A DNA stretch of 37,725 nt. Source: an uncultured Prevotellaceae bacterium (GTDB taxonomy: Bacteria; Bacteroidota; Bacteroidia; Bacteroidales; Bacteroidaceae). Made by a program: the position numbers and the translations under genes. The first letter of the stretch is position 1; every line of letters begins with the position of its first letter. Below, piece by piece: positions 22,101-26,849 of the stretch. The notes beneath the pieces are model-generated. The model was not told where the DNA came from and searched no databases. It saw only the letters and a program-made list of their open reading frames with translations. Location of the stretch: NCBI GenBank assembly GCA_902767045.1, contig CACXFT010000088.1:1-37725 (forward strand), in the 5' to 3' direction.

Positions 22101-24019
22101 TGCCCGTCGTTGTTGTAATAGTAGTGGTAGGTGGGTCCCTGTCCAATGCGCATCTGATACCACTTGGCGCCCGTGAGGTCTACGGGCGAGGTGGCGTTGT
22201 TGTAGTCGTAGGTGACATATACATCGGTGAGGGCCGACACCTCGGCCACCTTCTCGCTCACGGTGCTGCCTGTAACCTCGTTGCTGAGCACATACTTGCC
22301 ATCGACGATGGTGGCTGTTTTCCAGTAGCGCCAGTTGGAGGCAAGCGGACTCATGGCCTCGGCGGGCAGACCGAAGTTGGGGTCGTTGTCGGTGCGGGAA
22401 TGGGTGAGTGCAATGCGGGTTCGGTCGAGGGTGACGATGTTGTAGTTGATGCCAGTCTGAATGGCCAGCTCGGCCGAATACTCCCCTTTGCCATTAATGG
22501 TGGAGAAAGGGTAGTATTCGTCGACCATGGTATCGTTGCTTCCCGACTTTCCAAGGGTGTGGCGGGCATCGGTGATGGGCGTTGTGGAACCCGGGTTGGA
22601 AAAGATGGCAAAGCGGTTTGCCCCGTTGTTGGAGTAGGTGATGAAGAAGTGCTGATAGTAGCCGTCGGCATTGGCATCGAGCAACTTCACGGGATTCACC
22701 TTGGTGGATAGTGTTGTGTTGGTGGGCGAGGAGAGGTATTTGCTCTGGTCGTCGCGGTATTGCAAGGTGAAGTTGTAGGGTGTGCCCTGTATAACCCACT
22801 TGGTGGCATCGGCAGCATTGGAAACAAGCCATATATTGTTGGAGGCGTCGGGTTCGCCGATGTATCTATTGGACGTGACACGAACAATGGCCGACTTGCC
22901 TGAAATGAAAGTGGAGCTGTTGATGGTGTATTTGACATACACCTCGATGGGGAATTCTTCGAATACGCAGTTCCATTTGGTAGATGGATTGATAGGCAAT
23001 GTGAGGGCAGCATCCTCGTAGTACTGATAGCTGGTGCAGAAGGGGTTTCGCATTTTGGCAGGCAGAAGAGATTGATTGAGCGTTACCCAACTGGCATCAG
23101 CGGGAAAAAGGGCATCCTGCTCGTTGGCGGCCTTCATGAAGTGCAGGTTGTGGGTGTTGGCCGTGTTCACCCGCACAAAGTAGGTGCGGCCGTCGTTTTT
23201 GCCGCGATAGCTGCGCATAACGTTATTATTGTTATACCAGTTGAGATATTGCGAGATGGCAGTGTTTTCAGCAAATCCCATGAGTGTGGCACCGTCGGCC
23301 TGATAGTGGTTCACACGGCAAGAGAGCACATTGTCCTGTTTCACCAGCATGAACTTGTTGTATTTGTGGCCGGCATCGTTGTTGAACACGCGGAAGTAGC
23401 TTCCATCGGTGAAAGCACCTTCGTCGGTGCCGCTGTTGTTGACTAAGGCCATCGACTGGGTGGTGCGCTGACTGTATGGGCGCAGTTCGAAGCAATAGGG
23501 GTCGCCCACGAGCACCCACCAGTCGGAATTGGTGTAGCTGCCGTTGCCGGCATTGTAAACGCCGGCTGTTTGTGCATACATGAACTTGGTATCGCTGTTC
23601 ACCGTTATACGGTACACTTTGGGCGACGAGGTGAGGTTGGCCTCGGTGGTGAACAGGCGACTGTCGTAGTCGTCGTAGGTAACGAAGCACACCTCGGCGC
23701 CGCCGGTGAAGTGGTTGCCCGAGGTGATTTCGTTGTCTGCCGATGTGTCGAGCGTGTAGGTGCCGTCGCCGTTGTCGGTGGCTGCTTTCCAGTAGCGGTG
23801 CGTGTTAACCAAGGGCGAGAGCTGAGCGTCTTCCAGCCGTCCGTTGTTATTGGTGTCGGTGCGCACAAACTTGGCCGTTACGGGCCGGCGCCCGCTGCCG
23901 TCGGCTGCGCCAAGCATAATGTGCACATAGTCGGTTGCAAGGGTAGTGTTAATCATGCCCACGAGCATGAGCACGGTGAGCGAAAAAAACTTCTTTAATT
24001 GCATATAACGATATTTCAT
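4127..24019 (-). CDS. Giant secreted modular repeat protein (6,630 residues) with T9SS C-terminal sorting domain
   Basis: One unbroken frame. I start it at the ATG at 24019, which has AAGGA eight bases upstream, rather than at 24058. The N-terminus is a Sec signal peptide (basic MKYRYMQLKKFF, hydrophobic SLTVLMLVGMI, cleavage near TTLA). About 5,700 residues then consist of 19 diverged modules. A typical module has a TYHIVDRSG-K-AI strand pair, an IRSP-V--Y-YY block, an IYVTYDV strand, an LDLSG---YNL block, a W-F-GDPYNV--- block and a FMLL---Y-LM strand. The last 900 residues are not modular and end in a T9SS type A-like sorting domain (VYDLAGRRV ... LTPGVYIFGGRKVVVRK). No catalytic domain, membrane helix or transporter is visible. 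The protein should be exported to the periplasm by Sec and then to the surface or outside by the type IX system. Adhesin, scaffold or glycan binder are possible roles, none of them shown by the sequence. It is transcribed alone, between a hairpin upstream and hairpins downstream. Confidence 0.9.
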   Translation of the reverse strand: MKYRYMQLKKFFSLTVLMLVGMINTTLATDYVHIMLGAADGSGRRPVTAKFVRTDTNNNGRLEDAQLSPLVNTHRYWKAATDNGDGTYTLDTSADNEITSGNHFTGGAEVCFVTYDDYDSRLFTTEANLTSSPKVYRITVNSDTKFMYAQTAGVYNAGNGSYTNSDWWVLVGDPYCFELRPYSQRTTQSMALVNNSGTDEGAFTDGSYFRVFNNDAGHKYNKFMLVKQDNVLSCRVNHYQADGATLMGFAENTAISQYLNWYNNNNVMRSYRGKNDGRTYFVRVNTANTHNLHFMKAANEQDALFPADASWVTLNQSLLPAKMRNPFCTSYQYYEDAALTLPINPSTKWNCVFEEFPIEVYVKYTINSSTFISGKSAIVRVTSNRYIGEPDASNNIWLVSNAADATKWVIQGTPYNFTLQYRDDQSKYLSSPTNTTLSTKVNPVKLLDANADGYYQHFFITYSNNGANRFAIFSNPGSTTPITDARHTLGKSGSNDTMVDEYYPFSTINGKGEYSAELAIQTGINYNIVTLDRTRIALTHSRTDNDPNFGLPAEAMSPLASNWRYWKTATIVDGKYVLSNEVTGSTVSEKVAEVSALTDVYVTYDYNNATSPVDLTGAKWYQMRIGQGPTYHYYYNNDGQMRGYYTGTAGEANSTEKPYLWHFTGGDPYNVYVSNYRYNHAQTVVDDYPLKANSTADAYGRILGSLQHDNPTPHMLLKRNGFYQLAALCFNSVPNTAKYVYVVRGNSGNVNDFYTFYMSVGTAYVSDNDHAHLTFTEVPIADFNFHLPTRTGTMLPTVTEGRYVGTEETITLPTQLERKYISAYTYYTAYDASQPNYDDRFSGQVTSLKDAYDGGHNDIYVKYTVGTMPFDVSTDRDHARWYRLVLRDDKLAHLSASTITEGEAKSDESHYTYDYLFAFFGDPYELRIVNRAAAAGQYLGVPASSTVNTTVAPRSDGIKTWEMLEQTGYTDKQFALREQGSAATGAVYMAYADNAAPLRYTNKNTTSFEAVALPQHDYTYHIVDRAGRIAIKATVTQDVVTPIAFDNLPATIRSPYIDREVITGYLTATSTGTTSYGRPVYDFADLITDTPADGDADIYIRYTTDHVMDADRPLRLDGSRSYNIYESNNETYAYASSSTTVAFNNSATQEQRNTKPYVWVLTGSDPYAMMTRNVEHANYLSIVVDGGGKPSFSLTTPLESSATETHTFSILLAPETPANKYHVKLAAATGGTSTAGEEIQYQNVASTITYHIVDRSKKIVITAQSSNGDLEVPAEVRSPLVSRYHYYKLSNFVVDGSTYTLQPSATELTSIGEVLGDPHIYVTYDVSNEEMFAKVKVDGTTYTHVQAKNEKESAPTYMIRFLTGESFNQEDEKDGFLTEKSAGIYPYNNGDGALYVYGKEQWDNQLAKAATTRGRWLWFIESETMDPYHVYVASRQGNQDHFSYLRTYQPHDYTQVVTNVITGNTSLVADGSDDSKAARHVPTEYMILGTPGHGRFVTVNPLPGTPDDQTIASRQTITSFEQYWKNQATAQPLLASAGAAVTTEGRNVTLTDAQKTILAKGQDGDGSQQWHTYLFWANSHPWVNNGDANKTTSRMFKYEEHWFQTISMGTGEFTLEEVTLDPVLVLLDQHGWEIMRTILPKKGPEDPDRRKRYDALKAYDSPMVERYHYWKNGSKVVGYHRFTVSDYAVDENGNEYTTEHLGDMGTLPDFNLQGKLSNGDSRDWYVTYDVKPEYANAYQGAATEQGTQASAFMLIQNDSYLQAADQNTVTTTTAPASFAAIADEELWYLRPNFNIDREMGYLYKGEPGAKDDALSREETEAQHFAEGRNGFDPYNVQVQSKKYNTRYLTSDMSAVALNAQGGWTGTYNSSTLSLKEQTTRFNATGHDQVTLNVTNATYMVLNDRNGHMRLVPRFDHHRALTSLTTLADTLAPSASAASRKTQELYLAHPIAYTYHVVNKNGREAITWHHDYMGTDPYTPALPTHLQAYGATNFRYLPLSEFDDESLTRGVYRLVNTKARSRSPFTVLGNQADIYVVYDVNNHAITDKGFDGNRIFNLKLQKTAEAASYITYASSTLSSTASLTADQKKVLDNVWRVQAQRSTQNAQLTYDPYDVGLYSFRDTENSLLNQRYIIGVVDTTSTPADKTRWKYELLVAGSEERVGTTSLYSYLTFSGEDVAIVRSAERQHGNLVSFSVEPVQLKITYKLYDLSGNLTLQGDVDNATTLTPQLPEKMRSPLVKEYYYYQDDNQSIPLTSLSQVIDNAVYVGYLPYTPEEAELKLDGSQNYTLFNKTNANQIFGAANTTASNIYSHSTIYYKPEFFFYQLQGRQVNGVFDPYDVAVYSVGRNKYWSGNVSTGSGNLDADISQANAINRRFMIVQGDDGYVEILQKKLAGSTYYPGGTGYYQYVFVNGSNQLRTAQNAASYAHGNENLQFRFQQPYTYHILNLEGKEAITGIEGRQALSGTDNETKITPQIPAILESPLVEKYHYYDVSSFNIAANGTYTLREGATELQYVSDATTSDIFVLYTQDELNHDIDLSGTITYQMKVSSDLKLVGFYDETTDRNHHFKLKHQEVVDKTTAETANYLWQFNGNDPYNVKIFNTKHPGQYISCNNRESNGTQTYSFGGTPNIVNSFMLLKGYGTGEYKYRFMSPVAAYDFDNSRTYQYIGLHTHRYTYETYDKDNTDGTPNQTYDMLYCGIDHYHKHPYNFDTNMSIQFCLTPMLETTVTYNVINRSGATAIVYKTRASKNIAPQIPEDIRSPYAKNFQYWSDAACTSSKATIAALDNIYVTYEVNQDSLDRDNIDLTGTQSYNLQVNGMYFYNVGNRIETETAPERFDDGAHEWFLQAGGDPYNVRLQSKTDESKFIQLADYSHNDDHTDMAALIADNASNKARAFILVGGRLGYLQLLGATGSYTDASTTSEEVKNRLMYLGYNVDPQLLGVGSDDAHPVFHSGQRYMQALLRLPLSGITYHIINLSGTEAVRYTVNGSKGDKLAVPEPIRSPFATNWLYWNDAELREEANKLTEVPSANSDIYVTYTYNDDTRDELQLDGNRFYNMRVAGGYIAENEGSVDVVSTTTLTTEEANVTANLWAFDGSTTAYGIDPYELILVNKAYPGIYMGGVLQYGADTEDLLHLSSGENNFRSRFFLVADSPEGPYELVQASGADITNNVLCYVNRHEENNIHVTREKAYQHGHAALPIQLSSPVNKYLYKVMNRSGEIAIQAWGDGVAGAEPEIPAVIKSPMVSKFYYDVDALPYTSGLDEVVVTYDVDETDIDLVPNLLGTKAYNLKFRDDYFLKTSTGSDVAVQASATDNLGTPTAAADDAEGYAVWKPSAKDEPADPTDPTPLDPYNISLKHNNGKVLHFQGDGITTGANDLSLDTPGYTVGDDEKDYNRFILLNGTEDHYQLMAATGEDLDGNQHAYLGITSGNLPKLLVGQAHTQDRTSIQITLQPFRKQITYVVINNSNKQALRYTLTCEGGDSVRIPKSMKSPLLAYADYTYYDQDNVTVTTDYQYVTSFSINEGKQNEQISILPYEDRTIYVRYKYTPKAGGLDLSGTVKYQMHANVGSDDVYIHASTNNSDNIDRQVNPADATSDHYGFRLEGNDPYNIIIRSAKYPEKLFSVAYRKKNNRCDDQGLWLRPGDGSYEGKNGEYWIAQYFMLLGHDNGGYRLMGNNRLYWQSPSAVDPEGTDGAYPTYFVLDNATSSNRWNFKHYPTANGYTPAEGMQLLFSPLTTHNYRFHLTTKIDGRHILVEKEKVMAKSPFVIPEELMRKYCSYTAHYYVDQDNNADTQLPVDENASTKVMKELDLNNSSTLFPFFQAIDNLPDNEKEMKWVDIYIDYTAKSHYKLTTDGEGNLTPELDGEGNYIIDPEGMPFNVMGYDSNSVHRLLSNDSGFTDYAFQISSYEQLMESIPGLLRLPRKDYLYFMVMKTNDNFTNGNGQYFLRREDNGRISYLNNDYRLHYNSEDNQNGWSYSRCAESYRENDHDPFQEKHWLWCFAGDPYDLYIFNASSVVEEKFNNITEKTEVTTHREHLVGCQSQVNKAGTVTEYVVNTPRYDEVAPTPFRWGLAPEQGDNSNKAFSLITGEFEPANLPTPTPAIPLYWCMERSSIDNMNEVILLPRTTTTSNSRALDFNIQVLPYEPTKYQDVRLVIRRDDDVAAYKEHFNNKPVATVEKPDERQEQLRWIDTNLHTGTVRMYSSTDDRMFAEGDRITKENIPLDLQRKFCDYKLYEDDFHNSEDGYVVKDGAFRGELQRYPDDYAVESLRGQIIYNDQGKPMYNYYVYVTDGEGNIVRRPAPPQSVYIDYRVTTDKFLKKHPTKDEVREMVENNDHVYFMDFANPNIMKGKPLGYNTGHHAYYDEELTFDPQIDPLQEGVLAEKMIWDEGQGRFVYDTAQPYNHCQFRTADNRMESVPENLKWYFVGDPYKLQVYCTEDEFNQSSVVVDGESRPAGTVPSNLCRFDPTESAFQFVVDCVHFRTPDESFIDNRHTIYYRDEDGNDVPVDNANEGKPYYPNFYWEVVPTTTDDKDAFALRFRADNQLLGYRDVYYYLAHDGLKRTYREAKSDQLKSYNINLSYDEQNTRFLKGKYVGYHKSNDVNCAIRLTEPTKVYFTAYKETYMGEPVVKEELSEYYGLGETITEVPRHLQRKYVKYGNLQYETKPAGTWTDAPKFPFVMSKDVAYNIENCKDVEPIHTLGTWTFQAGESYKADGTPNLGDDGKLILNSDEYTKCRVSFKFRVTYEVDDLTADGIHLFTTPAEFANPEVRPQWLDLTVGGSGKWLYYDKIPTDQDPASPTYLMESDTLHVSHYPVAGYASSQPDGWDIGIKGLHWAFVGDPYKFNMVNRRRWEDCGSPRVAQPNCNFWLGTAYGQFNQTEKDAAGNSGNQWYNYVKFGDSNENRAYGQNGTGGNDGNGNTEWSLVMCKTGNAADFLIRTASPKTMSVSELVGDYFNSHQPSNLTNNYAILQFKNFTNLNGSAYPQKSSFVLKPFSLELKAKDINDKRADIRTAIAEDDDRADNDCFDANVHIYNVNGELKATVKHIEVTFGEFAKSLPATLRRYGCNYEQCYQLYYAGFTPTELSEGHEAERMAKLQAINERLTNLNNFTGENKLQLARFNLETLDNTKIITDENGRRYYEIAYVYSVDEDVEHFFTPVESANEDEYYWTNANYHWDQVYSGSNVRIVTYENVFDHYDYNADGHIINEVFRQVEKVVYASGDQISTPAYGWLNTHDGAQRTYGDEVTQTEDNRQKWALVGDPYDFELKNYDLYLNNANTAMHYDANGDVIENSNIQKSHWTIAQGLQKTQVVDGKTRNVYTDAAGNTVYDAYTNGVANTPVYVYYLALIDDDPLSSSYGSVINYVTFDRAAENKDLDKADQFVYLKGAPVVNDPTATLYTDETKDVRPFYLADLTSFANMVVYHLVIAHQHSLDYDDGFGSSSDEDKKAKRTIDRHLLEWLKYHYPEYMVKNNGIATDVIQSTYSENNAGPVALDDTPVKDRLKTEAKDNITELLKKASLRDVVNDSIPDYTVQRVGVGNALTVPWYMKRQFCNYTLYQRDVMRSETSSRPVYEEADDAWIAAGKATVVVNGITYKQDFTNEYADPVTGRIQKTFVENGVTKRAYEVDWVSVTKNPTANGYETIVKQNGKSITHLDDSHRNRMVLIDVVYEVDADEFRFADKRRNTTAWYSMLTNNDNDGLLNFSYHDGVGARHDRTVHYTNNYLWAPEGDPYGFVLRSRYATINGTGWDNVAVTTPGLLPTATTAEANKDKVGTLDSYTPSATPESGLTYVSSDKAVYTGSISSSIQFNDRRVTHPGRNSERATWGARNAVYEMFVGMNAYSFLMHPTSAYVDVEGDKFSSFYMVHNTTNHRAELQYEATARSIRNNPDANWRLMTTPEQLLPYFERAGYVGGLRPTIANSFDNLELYGKLQEYKDNYRTNPLVIDFKTIDRARELVYSGEFYKHNNSETPLSYTELRPTDAAELPLRFVSNNLVPLDKGYFRLQAFSTDALNNDGAYTNGIVGPRYISGYRMQSEKDYSGYDESDPPSLKSGSRWLHFFETDEEHTTFHTFGELNKHIAELETTYPDVEKYKTREITPHPALRGNIELLPVEYDPASVFYFEPIAGDKFNRVRFGTQNLRVHGRAGGVQGTDHVYGTAGNDPAYGATLLADKDATPATGFTDKFRMDDIGGATITIRTIDSESASDNDMAENIQTNYLCIDGNHRYRATIHTGNELKEIGDRLTQWTQDGANYAIQDTKWMLQPVGIHKEWPYNQMPLRVKVQKGNQKSDSKGDVLEGTDNEDNNFYASLYVPYDTRLGSTIDVAFTSIKDSPQPKALQLSSVSQLNNMGNPQFIPASWPVIIRTQKPQRGVWMQWNKSTKAAVQAADASLRPYYVELDLPNNEPTVINESMSKIRLYGEYLEKLLTDDYIDNVVKERTGDAPTWSEGRDVMVFGLPFVENNSDDKTQTGVVAGDGKSLDYYAYDPVSAVGFYSNENWFRGHTEYSALTANNALLETAHLATARNATDAQRRNKYVYNNKVYLVFDHSEAPASARPWMVALFGDEQEMPDDRGIEDDRSATTPWPCAVYDLAGRRVAERETPTTLLQNHPMLTPGVYIFGGRKVVVRK

Positions 24020-24080
24020 CTTACTGTCCTTTACATTATATATACGCGCTACGCACATGCGTGCGCACGCAATGAACCTG

Positions 24081-24088
24081 CAAAGGTA
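24081..24088 (-). promoter_or_regulatory. -7 element of the giant gene promoter
   Basis: The minus strand reads TACCTTTG (TAnnTTTG), 61 bases before the chosen ATG. A weak ATTG (24105-24108) lies 16 bases upstream, which is shorter than the usual spacing. The leader between promoter and ATG contains alternating GC-rich sequence (around 24045-24070) that could form a small stem. Confidence 0.5.
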
Positions 24089-24143
24089 AGATTATTTTAT
24101 CGTTCAATAAAGCAATTATACCCGATTAACACATTATTTAATA

Positions 24144-24181
24144 AGAGTTAAGAGAGTTGAGCGCGCAACTCTCTTAACTCT
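24144..24181 (-). terminator. Perfect 16-bp hairpin after the GH2 gene
   Basis: Arms 24144-24159 and 24166-24181 pair perfectly around a 6-base loop, and the stem starts 8 bases after the GH2 stop. On the minus strand an AT-rich stretch beginning ATTAAATAATGTG follows. It probably stops transcription before the giant gene, whose own promoter lies about 60 bases further on. Confidence 0.7.
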
Positions 24182-24189
24182 CTCCACTC

Positions 24190-26649
24190 TCACTTCACCG
24201 TCATCTCGGTTGCTTTCAAACCCGGGGCGGTGGCAGTGATGCGTATGGGGCCGTTGCCTTCTGTGCGTTCAACGTATGCGAGCAGTCTTCCGCCTGCGGC
24301 TCGTTTCGTGGAGGCTGCGGCCGGCGTGGTGTCGCGCATGTCGCTGTTCTCCAAGCCCAGCAGGCGTGCCGGACCCGTTACGGTGCAGGTTACTTCGTTG
24401 TCGGCCATTTTCACGCGGTTGCCGGCAGCATCCACCACCGCAATCTCTATTTGCACCACCTGACCGTTACCAACCACTTGGGCAGAGAGTGCTTCGGCAG
24501 TGCCGGCGGTGTTGATTTCGTAGGTGGTGACCACGCTGCCCAGCTGGTCGCAAGCTTCTGCGAGCAGCGTGCCCGGCTGGTAGTTGATGTCCCAGTAAAT
24601 GATGCCCGTGTTGTCGTCGCGTTGTTTCATCTCGCCCACCTCATTGCCGTTCAGCAGCAGTCGGGCCTGCGCCGTGTTGGTATAGCAGAACACGCGCACA
24701 CGCTGTTCTTCGCGGTAGTTCCAGAAGTCGGGCGCATCGGTAGAGAGGAACGGTCGTTCCTGTTGGTTTCGCTGTTGGTTTCCGTTGCGGTTGCGGCGTT
24801 CGCGCTGGGGCAGTGTTCCAATGTAGCATACCGGCTTTTCGCTCCACAGGGCAGCCCTATACCATCCGCGGGCTTTGCGATAGCTGGCATAGTCGAGCAA
24901 GCCAGCCGAAGAGCCACGAGCCGGCCAGGGACCACTCTCGCCCAAGTAGTCGGCACCCGTCCAAAGGAATTGTCCGAAGATGTGTTGGTTATCGCGCACC
25001 GCTTTCCACGCCGGCATGTCGTGTCGGTTTTCCGACCCATAGATCACCCGTTCGGGGTATCGCTCATGGTCGGTTTGGTATCGGTCTTCGGTATAGTTAT
25101 ATCCCACCACGTCGATAGCCCCCGGGTAGGCCGTTTCGTTGCTCATCACCACCCCGGCGAGAGCACCCGTTACCGCCCTTGACGAGTCGATGCCGCGCAC
25201 CACCTTCGAGAGGCGTTCGGCAATGCGGCCAATGCGTTCGGCGTTGGGTTGGTTAGGTTTGTAGCCCCCATACATGGGTTGCGAGATGCTGGACCCGTCG
25301 AGCACGGGATGGGAGTAAGGGTCGTTGGGATAGTCCACCTCGTTGCCGATGCTCCAAAGGAAGATGCTCGGGTGGTTGCGGTCGCGGCGCACCATGTCGG
25401 CCACGTCGCGTTCTATCCATTCCTCAAAGAAATCGTAGCTGCCCTGGTAGCCTGGTTCGCCCTTGTTCCATCCCTTCAGCCACTTGCGCTTGGGGAATTC
25501 CCATTCGTCGCTGGCTTCGTCCATCACCAGAAAGCCCATCTCGTCACACAGGTCGTAGAGCACCGGAGCCTGTGGGTTGTGACTCATGCGAATGGCGTTC
25601 ACCCCAATTTCTTTCAGCTCTTGGAGTCGGCGCTTCCACACGTCACGGGGCACCACGGCACCCAGCACGCCGGCATCGTGGTGCAGGCACACCCCTTTTA
25701 TTTTCATCCACCGGCCGTTGAGCGCAAACCCGCGGTTGGCATCAAAGTCGAGCGTGCGCAGTCCGGCCCTGAGCTGGTCGTGGTCGGTTTCGGTGCCGTT
25801 TTCTTTCAGTGTCACCTGCAAGGTGTAGAGATAGGGCGTGTGCAGATCCCAGCGTTGGGGCTGCGCGATGTTGAGCGTGAGTGTTTTCTTTTCGTTTGCT
25901 GCGATGGGTGTTGAAGCAGTGGCCACGCACATACCCTGTTGATTGAGCCACTTCACCTGCACTTCCAGCGCAGCATCTGTAGCTGCGTTCTTTTGTTTCT
26001 TGCCCGTAGCGGTTTGTTGTTCCGTTGCCACGTCAACCTCCACCACCGCCTTCTGGGTGTCGATGCTTTTCAGTCGGTAGGCCGTTCCCCACTGTGCCAG
26101 GTGCGTTTTGGGTGCCGTAACGAGCCACACGTCGCGGTAGATGCCCGAGCCCGTGTACCAGCGTGAGTCGGCCGAACGGCTGTGGTCCACGCGCACGGCC
26201 AGCACGTTGTCGCCCTTCGGGTTCAGGTAGGGGGTGAGGTTGTAGAGGGTAGAGACATAGCCGTTGGGACGTTTGCCCACGAGGTGTCCGTTCAGGTACA
26301 CCTCGCTTCGGTTGTAGATGCCTTCGAAATAGATGTAAGTCAACAAGTTGTTAGCCCTCAACTCGTCAACTTGGAAATGTTTTCTATACCAGGCGATGCC
26401 AGCCGGCAGATAGCCGGTGCATGAGGCGAGGTTCTCGTTCATCTGGCCTTCTATGGAGTAGTCGTGTGGCAGGTCGAGCAGTCGCCACGAACTGTCGTCG
26501 AAGTCGGCTTTCTTGAAGTTTTTGTTATCGGCTAAGATGAAGCGCCACTGGTTGTTGAACTTGGTGGCATGGCCGAAGCCCACACCCGCCTGGGCGTGGG
26601 TGGTGAGGGTAGCCACGAGAAGCAGAAAAATAGAAATGATTCTTTGCAT
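24190..26649 (-). CDS. GH2 family glycoside hydrolase, beta-galactosidase-like, secreted
   Basis: 819 residues from the ATG at 26649, which gives a clean signal peptide (MQRIISIFLLLVATLTTHAQA); 23 more codons upstream are open but lie in repeat DNA. The domain order is that of family 2: N-terminal sugar-binding jelly roll (WRLLDLPHDYSIEG, WYRKHF, YLNG), an Ig-like sandwich, then the TIM barrel. The acid/base Glu is E437 in WSIGNE. The probable nucleophile is E540 in VIYGSEN. HHDAGVLGA and MSHNP are typical barrel motifs. The C-terminal part (LLLNGNEVGE..., GLENSDMRDTTP) looks like the DUF4982 and Ig-like domains of Bacteroides beta-galactosidases. It should remove terminal beta-galactose from glycans in the periplasm or at the surface. 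Beta-glucuronidase or beta-mannosidase activity cannot be ruled out from sequence. The secreted GH109 gene lies upstream on the same strand. Confidence 0.9.
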   Translation of the reverse strand: MQRIISIFLLLVATLTTHAQAGVGFGHATKFNNQWRFILADNKNFKKADFDDSSWRLLDLPHDYSIEGQMNENLASCTGYLPAGIAWYRKHFQVDELRANNLLTYIYFEGIYNRSEVYLNGHLVGKRPNGYVSTLYNLTPYLNPKGDNVLAVRVDHSRSADSRWYTGSGIYRDVWLVTAPKTHLAQWGTAYRLKSIDTQKAVVEVDVATEQQTATGKKQKNAATDAALEVQVKWLNQQGMCVATASTPIAANEKKTLTLNIAQPQRWDLHTPYLYTLQVTLKENGTETDHDQLRAGLRTLDFDANRGFALNGRWMKIKGVCLHHDAGVLGAVVPRDVWKRRLQELKEIGVNAIRMSHNPQAPVLYDLCDEMGFLVMDEASDEWEFPKRKWLKGWNKGEPGYQGSYDFFEEWIERDVADMVRRDRNHPSIFLWSIGNEVDYPNDPYSHPVLDGSSISQPMYGGYKPNQPNAERIGRIAERLSKVVRGIDSSRAVTGALAGVVMSNETAYPGAIDVVGYNYTEDRYQTDHERYPERVIYGSENRHDMPAWKAVRDNQHIFGQFLWTGADYLGESGPWPARGSSAGLLDYASYRKARGWYRAALWSEKPVCYIGTLPQRERRNRNGNQQRNQQERPFLSTDAPDFWNYREEQRVRVFCYTNTAQARLLLNGNEVGEMKQRDDNTGIIYWDINYQPGTLLAEACDQLGSVVTTYEINTAGTAEALSAQVVGNGQVVQIEIAVVDAAGNRVKMADNEVTCTVTGPARLLGLENSDMRDTTPAAASTKRAAGGRLLAYVERTEGNGPIRITATAPGLKATEMTVK

Positions 26650-26667
26650 GGAGAGTTTATAGTTAAT

Positions 26668-26829
26668 ACACGAACCACCCCTAACCCCTCCTTTATGAAA
26701 GGAGGGGACTACATGCAAGGGAACTCTCTCGGAGAAGTTTCATTTGCAGTCCCCCTCTTTCTCCGTCTCCCTCCCCTGGGAGGGGTTAGGGCCGGAATAG
26801 GACTCAGAGTGGTTAGGGGTGGTTCGTGT
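26668..26829. repeat. 162-bp inverted-repeat element between the GH2 and GH109 genes
   Basis: Perfect 18-bp terminal inverted repeats (ACACGAACCACCCCTAAC at 26668-26685, complement at 26812-26829) with AT-rich flanks. Two smaller hairpins lie inside: CCCCTCC-TTTATGAAA-GGAGGGG with partial pairing (about 26685-26707), and CCCTCCCCTGGGAGGGG (about 26770-26786). It has no coding capacity. The outer motif ACACGAACCACC recurs at 37517-37528. It is non-autonomous and MITE-like in form. It fills the space between the GH109 stop and the GH2 start, so it may also shape their transcript. Confidence 0.8.
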
Positions 26830-26849
26830 AATTATTATTTTTTTCCTTT

